Shown in pieces: positions 34,093-42,717 of a stretch of DNA of 64,000 nucleotides (position 1 is the stretch's first letter; every line of letters begins with the position of its first letter). The stretch comes from Rhabdothermincola sp036846205 (GTDB taxonomy: Bacteria; Actinomycetota; Acidimicrobiia; Acidimicrobiales; Acidimicrobilacustridaceae): the NCBI RefSeq assembly GCF_036846205.1, contig NZ_DAIUCK010000004.1:1-64000 (forward strand). Reading direction: 5' to 3'. Under the pieces are notes generated by a model. It was not told the DNA's origin. It saw nothing but the letters and a program-made list of their open reading frames with translations, and did no database searches. Made by a program: the position numbers and the translations under genes.

Positions 34093-35619
34093 GTGGTCTC
34101 CCCCAGCGATCCCGGCTCCACCGGGAGCTCCGACGAGCGGCCCACGAGGCTCCCCGCCGTCAGCCGGCTCCGTGCCCTCGCCGCGCACCCTGCTGCCCCG
34201 TTCGTGGTCATCGCCGCCTGCTGGGCTGCGATGCGCATCGCGGCGGCGTGGGGCGTGCAGCCCATGACGTTCCCCGACTCCGCCACCTACCGGGCTGCCG
34301 AGCCCCCCGGGCCTTACCCGGTTCTCAGCTTCACCGGGGGCGCTCCCCGATCGTGGGTCGTGCCGGCGTTCTACGCACTGTTCCCGAACGACCAGGCCAG
34401 GGTGGCAGCCCAGGTGGCAGTGTCCATCGGGGCGTGGCTGGTGCTGGCCGGGGTACTGGCCGGTGCGATGCGATCCCCGATCTGCCGGTACGGAGCGTTC
34501 GGGGCCGTGCTCCTGCTGGGCAGCACCCCCCAGGTCGCGGGCTGGGACCAGGCCATCCTGTCGGAGTCCCTGACGCTGTCGATCGTGGTGGTGGCCCTCG
34601 CCGCGTGGATCCGGGTCGCCACCCGACCGTCGCTCGCGGCGGCGGGCGCAGCCCTCACGACCAGTGCCCTATGGATCATCAGCCGGCCGTTCCAGTACAC
34701 CCTGGCCCTCGGGCTCGCCGCGGTCTGCGGGCTGTGGGCCCTGCGTCGAGACCACCGGCGGCTCAAGCTCGGCCTGGTCGCCGGCCTGCTGGCGGTGGCC
34801 GGATGGTCGACGATCGTCTCACCCCGGATCAACGACGCCTACCGGGCCCGGGACGGCTACGGGGTCTCCTACTTCCAGGAAGCGTTCGGCCAGAACTTCT
34901 ACAAGCGCTACCTGGGTGACCCCGAGGCCGAGTCGTGGTTCGCCGAGCGGGGCATGCCCGACTGGGAGGGCATGAGCGCCCCCAGCCAGTACACAGGCAC
35001 CACGATCGACGACTACTGGGCATGGAAGGAGTTCTTCGCCGAGCTGCGCCGACGACCGGACTGGCTCGACTGGCTCGAACACCGGGGGCAGAGCGAGATC
35101 ATCCGCTACAGCCTCACCCACCCGACGCGGGTGCTGGGCCAGTACATCGACCAGGTGCCCGAGATGCTGACCTCGCCGTGGAACCCCGCCTATGGCGAGC
35201 CGATCGACGTTCTGCCCGGACCCCTCGACCGGCTGTGGTTCCGGGGCTCGACGACGTCGATCCTGCGAACCGACGTCACCGCCTGGGTGCTGGTCACCGC
35301 CGCGCTGGCGGTCGTGGCCGCGGCCCGCCGGGCCCGCCCCTCCTGGCCCCTGGTGGCCACCGGAGCGGTCGTCGTGGCCGCCAGCGGCGCGTTCCTGTTC
35401 CAGGTGTGGTTGGCCTCGGCCTACGAGATCGCCCGCCATGCCGTGCCGGCCACCCACCTGCTGCGGATCGGCCTGCTGGTCATCGCCGCCGCCCTGCTCG
35501 ACGCGCTCCTGGTGCGCGACCGGGGTCCGGGCCAGGCCTCGAGCGTCGAGGATCGGCGAGTGCCCCGCCGGGATCTACCATCGGTAGCGCCGGGCGGCAG
35601 GCTGGAGCCTTCACCATGA
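34093..35619 (+). CDS. polytopic membrane protein, GT-C-like
   Basis: 508-aa integral membrane protein with about nine hydrophobic segments, an early extracytoplasmic loop containing FPDSATYRA and a large loop (residues about 250-390) rich in Trp and Tyr. The layout resembles lipid-linked GT-C glycosyltransferases, but no family signature is certain. Its stop overlaps the ATG of the GT2-methyltransferase fusion (ATGA), which suggests a shared glycolipid or polymer pathway. Start is GTG 34093, with TACCCT 11 nt upstream. Confidence 0.6.
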   Translation: MVSPSDPGSTGSSDERPTRLPAVSRLRALAAHPAAPFVVIAACWAAMRIAAAWGVQPMTFPDSATYRAAEPPGPYPVLSFTGGAPRSWVVPAFYALFPNDQARVAAQVAVSIGAWLVLAGVLAGAMRSPICRYGAFGAVLLLGSTPQVAGWDQAILSESLTLSIVVVALAAWIRVATRPSLAAAGAALTTSALWIISRPFQYTLALGLAAVCGLWALRRDHRRLKLGLVAGLLAVAGWSTIVSPRINDAYRARDGYGVSYFQEAFGQNFYKRYLGDPEAESWFAERGMPDWEGMSAPSQYTGTTIDDYWAWKEFFAELRRRPDWLDWLEHRGQSEIIRYSLTHPTRVLGQYIDQVPEMLTSPWNPAYGEPIDVLPGPLDRLWFRGSTTSILRTDVTAWVLVTAALAVVAAARRARPSWPLVATGAVVVAASGAFLFQVWLASAYEIARHAVPATHLLRIGLLVIAAALLDALLVRDRGPGQASSVEDRRVPRRDLPSVAPGGRLEPSP

Positions 35620-37049
35620 CCAAGAAGATCGGCATCCTCATCGTCGCGTACAACGCGGCGTCCACCCTCCACGAAGTCCTCGATCGGATCCCGGCAGACT
35701 TCGCCCGCAGGGTCGAGCACGTGCTGGTCTGCGACGACGCCAGCCAGGACGCCACCTACCTGGTCGGGCTCGGCTACCAGACCCTCTCCGACCTCCCGCT
35801 GACCGTGATCCGCCACGCTCGCAACCTGGGCTACGGCGGCAACCAGAAGGCCGGCTACCGCTGGGCCATCGACCACGGGCTCGACATCGTGGTGCTGCTC
35901 CACGGCGACGGCCAGTACGCACCGGAGATGCTCCCCGAGATGGTGGCGCCTCTGGAGGCGGACGAGTGCGACGCCGTGTTCGGCTCTCGCATGATGGTGA
36001 AAGGCGCCGCCAGGCGAGGGGGTATGCCGCTCTACAAGTACGTGGGCAACCGGATCCTCACCACGGTCGAGAACACCCTCGTCGGCACGGAGCTCAGCGA
36101 ATGGCACAGCGGCTACCGGGCCTACAGCGTGAGCGCGCTGCGGGACATCCCCTTCGAACGGAACTCGGACGGCTTCGACTTCGACACGGAGATCATCATC
36201 CAGCTCCACGAGGCCGGGAAGTCGATCCGGGAGATCCCGATCCCCACCTACTACGGCGACGAGATCTGCCACGTCAACGGTCTCGGTTACGCCCGGGACG
36301 TCACGGTCGACGCGCTGCGGTACCGCCTGCACCGCATGGGGTTCGGCACCGGCGAGTCGGCGTTCGCGCACACCGACTACGAGATGAAGCTGAGTCCCGG
36401 GTCCTCGCACGATCGGATCGTGTCCTGGCTGGCGAACCGGCCGCCCGCCAAGGTGCTGGACCTCGGCTGCGCCACCGGCCGCCTGGCGGAGGCGCTCCGC
36501 CAGGCGGGCCACCACGTGATCGGCGTGGACATCGACAAGTGTGAGGGTGTCGGTGAGCGGGTCGACGAGTTCCACCAGGCCGACCTGGCCGGGGGCATCC
36601 CACCCGAGGTGGGTGACGGCTTCGACGTGATCATCGCCGCCGACGTCCTCGAGCACCTGCCCGACCCACAGCGCCTCCTCACCCAGATCCGCGATCTGCT
36701 CAGCCCTCGCGGGGTGCTCATCGCCAGCGTGCCCAACTTCGGGCACTGGTACCCGCGCCTGCGCGTGCTGTCGGGGCGCTTCGACTACGACCGTCGTGGC
36801 ATCCTCGACCGCGGTCATCTGCGGTTCTTCACCCGGGCGAGCTTCGAACGACTGGTGGCGGGATGCGGCTACCGCATCCGGCGCCGCACCGCCACCGGCA
36901 TCCCTTTCGAAGTCACCGCGCGGGGCAGCCCCGACGGCCGGACAGCCGGCGCGGCCCGCGGTGTGCTCCCGACGCTGGACCGGGCAGCGGTCGCGTTGTG
37001 GCCGACGCTGTTCGGCTACCAGTTCGTGTACGAACTGGAACCAGTCTGA
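35616..37049 (+). CDS. fusion of GT2 glycosyltransferase and SAM methyltransferase
   Basis: 477-aa two-domain cytoplasmic enzyme. Residues 1 to about 235 are a family 2 glycosyltransferase of the dolichol-phosphate-mannose synthase type (ILIVAYNAASTLHEVLDRI, LLHGDGQYAPEML, SGYRAYSV). Residues about 265-470 are a class I methyltransferase (KVLDLGCATGRLAEAL, VIGVDIDK, FDVIIAADVLEHLPDP). The linker contains no membrane helix. The ATG overlaps the stop of the upstream membrane protein. Probable role: adding and methylating a sugar on a lipid-linked intermediate; the substrate is unknown. Confidence 0.8.
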   Translation: MTKKIGILIVAYNAASTLHEVLDRIPADFARRVEHVLVCDDASQDATYLVGLGYQTLSDLPLTVIRHARNLGYGGNQKAGYRWAIDHGLDIVVLLHGDGQYAPEMLPEMVAPLEADECDAVFGSRMMVKGAARRGGMPLYKYVGNRILTTVENTLVGTELSEWHSGYRAYSVSALRDIPFERNSDGFDFDTEIIIQLHEAGKSIREIPIPTYYGDEICHVNGLGYARDVTVDALRYRLHRMGFGTGESAFAHTDYEMKLSPGSSHDRIVSWLANRPPAKVLDLGCATGRLAEALRQAGHHVIGVDIDKCEGVGERVDEFHQADLAGGIPPEVGDGFDVIIAADVLEHLPDPQRLLTQIRDLLSPRGVLIASVPNFGHWYPRLRVLSGRFDYDRRGILDRGHLRFFTRASFERLVAGCGYRIRRRTATGIPFEVTARGSPDGRTAGAARGVLPTLDRAAVALWPTLFGYQFVYELEPV

Positions 37050-37079
37050 CTGCCGCCGGCGGGTGTCCCTGCCCCTGCG

Positions 37080-37085
37080 TACGCT
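37080..37085 (+). promoter_or_regulatory. putative -10 box TACGCT, leaderless promoter
   Basis: TACGCT followed by 7 nt and GTG 37093 of the nuclease gene. It supports that start codon over an earlier in-frame GTG. Confidence 0.4.
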
Positions 37086-37092
37086 CGAACGC

Positions 37093-38031
37093 GTGGCGAC
37101 CGATGACCCCGACCTGAACCCCGCCCAGCGGGAGGTGTTGGCCCTGCTGGGCGCGGCGCCGGCCGAGCGGCCGGTGTTCGAGTCGTCGCTGGCAGCCGAG
37201 CTCCAGCAGGCCCTCGTCGACGAGCTGGCCCCGGTCGCCGCTCTGGTGCCCGACGGCGACCCGCTGTTCGTCTCCAAGCATCACCTCACCCAGATCCACG
37301 CCTGTGAGGCGCATGCCCTGGCAGAGCGGGCTGAGCCGTTCGCCTGGTCGGTGCCCCGGGCCCGGGGCAAGGTGGCACACAAGGCGATCGAGCTCCTGCT
37401 CAACTGGCCGGGCAAGCCGAACCCAGCCGACCTGGTCGACGAGGCGATCGCCCGGCTCACCGAAGGGGTCGACGGGCTGGCCGGCTGGCTCCAGACCCGA
37501 CCCGAAGCCGATGTCGCCGAGTTGCGGAGCGAGGCCTCCCAGCGGGTCACGACGTTCATGGAGTGCTTCCCGCCGCTCAAGTCTGACTGGTACCCGGTCC
37601 TCGAGCCCCGATGGCGGGTGGAACTGGTCGATGGGCGGATCGTGCTCTCCGGGCAGGTCGACCTCACCCTCGGCCGACCTCGCGGCTCGCAGGCGAGCAA
37701 GGTGCTGGTCGATTTCAAGACCGGGGGCGCCCACCCCAGCCACGTCGACGACCTGCGCTTCTACGCGCTGCTCGACACGATCCGGCTCGGCGTCCCCCCT
37801 CGGCTGCTCGCCTCCTACTACCTCGACAGCGGTCGAGCGCACGTCGAGCCGGTCTCCACGGACGTGCTGCACGCAGCGGCCCGACGCACCGCTGACGGGG
37901 TGCGGCGACTCGTGGAGCTTCTCCACGGGCACGCGGTAGCGAACCGCCAGCCCGGGTCACGGTGCCGGTGGTGCCCCGCGCTCGAGGGCTGCGCCGAAGG
38001 CCGGGTCCACCTCGACGAGGACCGCGGCTGA
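37093..38031 (+). CDS. PD-(D/E)XK nuclease with probable 4Fe-4S cluster
   Basis: 312-aa single-domain nuclease related to RecB/AddB C-terminal domains and Cas4. Active-site motifs are H96 (RGKVAHKAIE), D190 (GQVDLTL), D207-x-K209 (LVDFKTGG) and the following RFYALL helix. Four cysteines, C71 and C291-x2-C294-x5-C300, match the Fe-S latch of AddB/Cas4. No helicase or cas gene is nearby, so it acts alone or with distant partners. Probably a DNA exonuclease. Confidence 0.75.
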   Translation: MATDDPDLNPAQREVLALLGAAPAERPVFESSLAAELQQALVDELAPVAALVPDGDPLFVSKHHLTQIHACEAHALAERAEPFAWSVPRARGKVAHKAIELLLNWPGKPNPADLVDEAIARLTEGVDGLAGWLQTRPEADVAELRSEASQRVTTFMECFPPLKSDWYPVLEPRWRVELVDGRIVLSGQVDLTLGRPRGSQASKVLVDFKTGGAHPSHVDDLRFYALLDTIRLGVPPRLLASYYLDSGRAHVEPVSTDVLHAAARRTADGVRRLVELLHGHAVANRQPGSRCRWCPALEGCAEGRVHLDEDRG

Positions 38032-39309
38032 TCAGCGGGCCCGCCCCGCCCGCGGGGCGACAGCACCCTCCTCGTCCATCCGCGCCACCCACCCCGTGCC
38101 GGCGCGCAACCAGCCGCAGATCAGCAGGAACGCGATCCCGGCCGCCGCCACGGTGAGGCGCGGGCCGACCAGGTGAGCCAACGACCCCTGCACGAGTGCA
38201 CCGACCGGCAACGAAGCGGTGAGCAACATGATGTAGAGGGCGAGCACCTTGCCCCGCATGTCCTCGTCCACCTGGACCTGGATGGTGGTGTTGAGGGTGG
38301 AGGCGAGGGCGAGATAACCGCCACCGGCCACGACCAGCGCGAGCAGCCCGAGCAGGTACACCGGAGCCAGCGCGAACGCGGTGATGGCGATGCCGTAGAC
38401 CACCACCGCGGCGGTGACCAGCACCGACCGGGCGATCCCCGAACCTGGACCCGCGACGAGCGGGGCAGCCAGCACCGAGCCCACCCCGAGCGCCGCGGCA
38501 AGCAGGCCGTAGGCGACGCCGCCCACCCCGAAGACGTCGTCGGCGAACACCACCAGGAGCTGGAAGACGGGGCTGCCGAGCGCGCCGAGCGCGGTGACGA
38601 TGACCAGGCAGGCCAGGATGCCCGGGTAGCCGCGGACGTAGCGCAGGGTCCGGGCGAACTCGCGCCGCACACCGGCACCGCCGACCCGTCCGCGCCAGGA
38701 GCTGGGCACGTCGATGGCCAGGAGCGCCCCGATCACTGCCAGGAACGACGCCGCATTGGCCAGAAACGCCCAACCGGGCCCTGCGGTGCCCAACACCAGG
38801 CCACCAAGCGCCGGCCCGAACGCCCGGGCGGCGTTGAACTGGGTGGAGTTGAGGGTCACGGCGTTGAGCAACGCCTCCCTGGGAACCAGCTCGCTGACGA
38901 ACGCCTGCCACGAGGGGATGTTGATGCCGCCGACCAGCCCGCTCAGGGCCACCAGCCCGACGATCACCCACACCTGGCGCACCCCCGCCGCCCACACCAC
39001 CGCCAGCACCGCTGCCGCTGCGGCCTGGGCGCTCTGGGTGACGAGCAGGACGCGGCGTCGAGGGAAGCGATCGGCGATGGAGCCACCGAGCGGTCCCACC
39101 ACCACGACCGGCAGGAACTGCACGAACCCTGCGAACCCCACCCAGAACGCCGATCCGGTGAGATGGAACACCACGTAAGGCACGGTGACGTTCTGGATCC
39201 AGCTCCCCGAGTTCGACAGCAGGGCTCCCACCCAGAACAGCGTGTAGTTGCGGTAGCGGAACGCGGCGAGCGCCTCGCGCAGCCCTGGACGGGTCGGAGG
39301 GTCCGACAC
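38032..39309 (-). CDS. MFS transporter (DHA-like efflux)
   Basis: 425-aa major facilitator superfamily transporter with about 12 hydrophobic segments; it begins REALAAFRYRNYTLFWVGAL after a short cytoplasmic tail. The loop 2-3 motif GGSIADRFPRRRVLL is conserved. It resembles the enterobactin-exporter/multidrug subgroup; the substrate is unknown. I chose GTG 39309 because TACGCT ends 6 nt upstream. It is divergent from the acyltransferase gene with only 39 bp between start codons. Confidence 0.8.
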   Translation of the reverse strand: MSDPPTRPGLREALAAFRYRNYTLFWVGALLSNSGSWIQNVTVPYVVFHLTGSAFWVGFAGFVQFLPVVVVGPLGGSIADRFPRRRVLLVTQSAQAAAAAVLAVVWAAGVRQVWVIVGLVALSGLVGGINIPSWQAFVSELVPREALLNAVTLNSTQFNAARAFGPALGGLVLGTAGPGWAFLANAASFLAVIGALLAIDVPSSWRGRVGGAGVRREFARTLRYVRGYPGILACLVIVTALGALGSPVFQLLVVFADDVFGVGGVAYGLLAAALGVGSVLAAPLVAGPGSGIARSVLVTAAVVVYGIAITAFALAPVYLLGLLALVVAGGGYLALASTLNTTIQVQVDEDMRGKVLALYIMLLTASLPVGALVQGSLAHLVGPRLTVAAAGIAFLLICGWLRAGTGWVARMDEEGAVAPRAGRAR

Positions 39310-39315
39310 CTGCTG

Positions 39316-39321
39316 AGCGTA
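39316..39321 (-). promoter_or_regulatory. putative -10 box TACGCT, leaderless, MFS gene
   Basis: On the - strand TACGCT is followed by 6 nt and GTG 39309. Confidence 0.5.
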
Positions 39322-39336
39322 CCGCCGGCACTCCCC

Positions 39337-39342
39337 TACGAT
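39337..39342 (+). promoter_or_regulatory. putative -10 box TACGAT, leaderless, acyltransferase gene
   Basis: TACGAT is followed by 6 nt and GTG 39349. The opposing MFS -10 box lies 15 bp away, so the two promoters overlap. Confidence 0.5.
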
Positions 39343-39348
39343 GAGGGG

Positions 39349-40338
39349 GTGGCGCCCGGCGAACCGATGAACGACGAGCAGCGCATCGCGGCGGCGGAGC
39401 AGCGCCTGGAGGCCACGTTGGCGGAGACCCTCGAGACCTTGCAGGAGACGGCCGAGCTCGCCGGGGACGTGGGGCGAGCCGACCCGTCGAGCGGCAGCAC
39501 ACTGGTCCCCGTCCCCGCGGTCGACCACGCCCGGGAACGCCTCGAGGACCCCCGGCGCAGCGACGTCGACGAATGGGGCCGCTCCGAGCACATGCGGGAG
39601 CTGGCACGCAAGCTCTACGAGCCCGTCTACTCGAAGTGGTTCCGAGCCGAGTGGGAAGGCCTCGAGCACATCCCGACCGAGGGCGGCGCGCTGCTCGTCG
39701 CCAACCACGCGGCGGCGATCCCGAGCGATGCGCCGGTGATCATGCACGGCATCGAGACCGAGCTGGGTCGTCCCGTCTACGGGCTCGCCGACCACCTGTT
39801 CAAGAGCCTCCCGGTGATCGGGGTGTACTGGTCCCGGCTGGGTGGCGTGGTTGCCCATCCGGACAACGCCTACCGGCTCCTGCGCGAACAGCAGCAACTC
39901 GTGCTGGTCTTCCCCGAGGGCAGCAAAGGCCCGGCGAAGCACTACAGCCAGCGCTACCGGCTACGACGTTTCGGGCGAGGCGGCTTCGTCGAGATCGCGA
40001 TGCGAGCCGGCGTGCCGGTGGTGCCGATCGCGGTGGTCGGAGCCGAGGAGTCGATGCCGATCGTCTGGAAGTCGGCCACGCTGGCCAAGGCGCTCGGCAT
40101 CCCCTACTTCCCGATCACCGCCAACCAGCTGCTCCTCGGGCCGGTGCTCGGCACCGTCGGTTACTTCCCTGCCAAGTTCCGGCTCCGGGTCCTACCGCCG
40201 GTGCACTTCGACGTGCCGCCCGACCAGGATCGCTACTCCCGCAGCCGGGTGATGGAGGAGAGCGAGCAGATCCGCGAGCTCATCCAGGCCGCGCTCTACG
40301 ACATGCTCCGCAAGCGTCGATCGGTGTGGTTCGGATGA
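39349..40338 (+). CDS. PlsC-type lysophospholipid acyltransferase
   Basis: 329-aa acyltransferase. The catalytic motif NHAAAIPSD (H120, D127) has the H-x6-D spacing of an actinobacterial subgroup instead of the classic H-x4-D. FPEGSKG at 188-194 binds the phosphate. Residues 1-60 form a charged helical extension (QRIAAAEQRLEATLAETLET). Probable role: acylation of a lipid or diacylglycerol-like acceptor. It leads an operon; its stop overlaps the ATG of an atypical SDR gene. Confidence 0.8.
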   Translation: MAPGEPMNDEQRIAAAEQRLEATLAETLETLQETAELAGDVGRADPSSGSTLVPVPAVDHARERLEDPRRSDVDEWGRSEHMRELARKLYEPVYSKWFRAEWEGLEHIPTEGGALLVANHAAAIPSDAPVIMHGIETELGRPVYGLADHLFKSLPVIGVYWSRLGGVVAHPDNAYRLLREQQQLVLVFPEGSKGPAKHYSQRYRLRRFGRGGFVEIAMRAGVPVVPIAVVGAEESMPIVWKSATLAKALGIPYFPITANQLLLGPVLGTVGYFPAKFRLRVLPPVHFDVPPDQDRYSRSRVMEESEQIRELIQAALYDMLRKRRSVWFG

Positions 40339-41384
40339 GCGGGCGACGGGTGCTCATCACCGGGCTGGCCACCTTCTGGGGTGGGCTGGTCGCCAAGCAC
40401 CTCGAGGAGGACTCCTCCGTCGACGTGCTGATCGGGCTCGACACCCGGGAGCCGTCGGTCGAGCTCGAGCGCACCGAATACGTGCGCACCGACGAGAACT
40501 ACTCGATCCTGGCCCGTATCGTGCGAGCCGCCCGGATCGACACCATCGTGCACACCTTCCTCGTCGTGGACTCCACGCAGATGAGCCGGCGCACGATGCA
40601 CGAGATCAACGTGATCGGCACGATGAACCTCTTCGCCGCCGCGTCGGCCCCGGGGAGCACCGTGCGGGACGTGGTCGTGAAGTCCTCCGGCTGGGTGTAC
40701 GGCACGGCCATCGAGGATCCCGTCTGGTTCACGGAGGAGACGCCCCGCAGCCATCCGCCGCGCACCGCCATCGAGCAGAGCCTCGAGGCCGTGGAGGGCT
40801 ACGTGCGGGACTTCGCCGAGGACAACCCCCACGTCAATGTGACCCTCCTGCGGTTCTCGAACGTGCTCGGTCCCGACATCGAGACCCCGATCACCCGGGC
40901 CCTCGAGCTGCCGGTGGTGCCATCGGTGTTCGGCTTCGATCCCCGCATCCAGTTCGTGCACGAGGAGGATGTGATCCGCTCGATCCTGTTCGTGCTCGAG
41001 CGCCGTCTGCCCGGCATCTACAACGTCGCCGGTGACGGGCTGATCCCCTGGAGCGAGGTGGCCGCGATCTGCGGCAAACGCACCTGTCCCCTCCCTCCCG
41101 TCGGCACGGAGCTGGCCGCCTGGCCGCTTCGTCGGATCGGGGTGCCGCTGCCCGAGGAACTGCTCGACCTGCTGCGCTACGGCCGGGGTATGGACAACCG
41201 GCGCCTCAAGCGAGCGGGCTTCGAGTACCTCTACACCTCGGCCGGTGCCGTCGAGGCCTTCGTGGAGGCGCTGCGGTTGCGCCGGACCGTCGGGGGCACC
41301 CAGCCGGCCTACCGCTACGAGCGCGACGTCGAGCAGTTCTTCCGCCACTCGCCGGCCATCGTGCGCGACACCGGAGCGGGCTGA
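40335..41384 (+). CDS. NAD-dependent epimerase/dehydratase-like, atypical extended SDR
   Basis: 349-aa extended-SDR-like protein. The Rossmann start is RVLITGLATFWGG, and SSGWVYG, LLRFSNVLGPD and FVHEEDVIRSILF mark the rest of the fold. In the place of the catalytic Tyr-x3-Lys I read PPRTAIEQSLEA, without either residue, so normal epimerase/dehydratase chemistry is doubtful. It may bind NAD(P) or a lipid-linked sugar instead. It is coupled by ATGA to the acyltransferase gene and followed 3 bp later by a crotonase gene. Confidence 0.7.
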   Translation: MSGRRVLITGLATFWGGLVAKHLEEDSSVDVLIGLDTREPSVELERTEYVRTDENYSILARIVRAARIDTIVHTFLVVDSTQMSRRTMHEINVIGTMNLFAAASAPGSTVRDVVVKSSGWVYGTAIEDPVWFTEETPRSHPPRTAIEQSLEAVEGYVRDFAEDNPHVNVTLLRFSNVLGPDIETPITRALELPVVPSVFGFDPRIQFVHEEDVIRSILFVLERRLPGIYNVAGDGLIPWSEVAAICGKRTCPLPPVGTELAAWPLRRIGVPLPEELLDLLRYGRGMDNRRLKRAGFEYLYTSAGAVEAFVEALRLRRTVGGTQPAYRYERDVEQFFRHSPAIVRDTGAG

Positions 41385-41387
41385 GCG

Positions 41388-42146
41388 ATGCCGACGGTCC
41401 ACCTGCGCGTCGACGACGGCGTAGCGGTGGTGACCCTCGACGACCCGGAACGGCGGAACGCGCTGTCGACCACGCTCGCCGGAGAGCTGGTGGCGACCCT
41501 CGACGCGCTGGACGCCTCCGACGAGGTCGGGGCGGTGGTGGTGACCGGTGCACCCCCGGCGTTCTGCGCCGGCGCCGACCTCTCCGAGCTGGGAACCTCC
41601 CGCGAGAAGGGCCTGCGGCGGATCTACGAGGGTTTCCTGCGGGTGGCCCGCATGACCGTTCCGACCATCGCCGCGGTGAACGGTGCGGCCGTCGGCGCAG
41701 GGATGAACCTGGCCCTGGCCTGCGACGTGCGCCTCGCCGCCCGGTCAGCTCGCTTCGACACCCGGTTCCTGCAGCTCGGGATCCACCCCGGCGGCGGGCA
41801 CACCTGGATGCTCCGGCGGCTGGTGGGCGAGCAGGCCGCGGCGGCGATAGTGCTGTGCGGCGAGGTCCTCGACGGCGACGGTGCGGCCCGTTGCGGCCTG
41901 GCATGGCGCTGCGTCGAGGACGGCGCGCTCCTCGAGGAGGCCGGGGTGTTGGCCCGTCGGGCCGCCGCGGTGCCACGAGAGCTGGCCAGACGCACCAAGC
42001 AGACCCTGCGCGACGTGGCAGGCATCGCCGACCACGACGCAGCCGTCGAACGTGAGCTGCGACCGCAGCTGTGGTCGATGGATCAGCCCGAGTTCGCCTC
42101 CCGGCTGGCCGAGCTGACCCGGCGCATCAGTCGACCCACGCGCTGA
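41388..42146 (+). CDS. crotonase-family protein lacking both hydratase glutamates
   Basis: 252-aa enoyl-CoA hydratase/isomerase-fold protein. The CoA/oxyanion segments FCAGADLSEL and VNGAAVGAGMNLALACD are conserved. By manual alignment to rat enoyl-CoA hydratase, Glu144 is replaced by Phe (DTRFLQLG) and Glu164 by Ala (AAAIVLCG). It is therefore unlikely to hydrate enoyl-CoA; isomerase, thioesterase or C-C lyase chemistry is possible. It lies 3 bp after the SDR gene and overlaps the convergent GNAT gene by 20 bp. Confidence 0.8.
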   Translation: MPTVHLRVDDGVAVVTLDDPERRNALSTTLAGELVATLDALDASDEVGAVVVTGAPPAFCAGADLSELGTSREKGLRRIYEGFLRVARMTVPTIAAVNGAAVGAGMNLALACDVRLAARSARFDTRFLQLGIHPGGGHTWMLRRLVGEQAAAAIVLCGEVLDGDGAARCGLAWRCVEDGALLEEAGVLARRAAAVPRELARRTKQTLRDVAGIADHDAAVERELRPQLWSMDQPEFASRLAELTRRISRPTR

Positions 42147-42717
42147 GCAGCTCCTCCCGCCGCTCCACCCACTCCTCGGCGGTCATGGCGTACCGGACGT
42201 GGTCCTCCCACACTCCGTTGATCTCGAGGTAGCGCAGCGCGGTGCCCTCTTCGCGGATCGCCAACTTCTCCACCACCCGCCGGCTGGCGGCGTTGCGGGG
42301 AATGATGGCGATCTGCACCCGGTGCAGGTGCAGCTCCTCGAACACGAAGCGCAACAGCACCACCAGGGCCTCGGGCACGTAGCCGTTACCGGCCCGCTTC
42401 TCGTCGATCCAGTAGCCGATGTACGCGCTCTGGAACGGGCCCCGCTGCACCGACGACAGGTTGATCTCCCCTGCCAGCTCGCCGTCGACGAAGATCCCGA
42501 AGCCGTAGCCGGTGCCGAGCTGGCGCTCTCGCTGGCGGGCGCTGCAGCGCACGGCGAAGGCCTCCCGATCCTCGACCACGTCGGGTTGGCCGGGTACCCG
42601 CGCCGGCTCCCACTTGGTGAGCCAGTCGACGTTGCGCCGCCGAACCTCCTGCCAAGAGGGGAAGTCCGCCACGGTCAACGGCCGCAACAGGACCCTGCGC
42701 CCGAACAGCGTGGTCAT
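42127..42717 (-). CDS. GNAT acetyltransferase, RimJ/RimL type
   Basis: 196-aa N-acetyltransferase. VLLRPLTVADFPSWQEV opens the domain, IGYWIDEKRAGNGYVPEAL carries the acetyl-CoA loop (Q/RxxGxG-like) and RNAASRRVVEKLAIREEG is the typical RimJ/L end. The acceptor may be a protein N-terminus or an amino sugar. ATG 42717 overlaps the stop of the upstream aminotransferase (ATGA), so the two are coupled. Confidence 0.82.
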   Translation of the reverse strand: MTTLFGRRVLLRPLTVADFPSWQEVRRRNVDWLTKWEPARVPGQPDVVEDREAFAVRCSARQRERQLGTGYGFGIFVDGELAGEINLSSVQRGPFQSAYIGYWIDEKRAGNGYVPEALVVLLRFVFEELHLHRVQIAIIPRNAASRRVVEKLAIREEGTALRYLEINGVWEDHVRYAMTAEEWVERREELLSAWVD

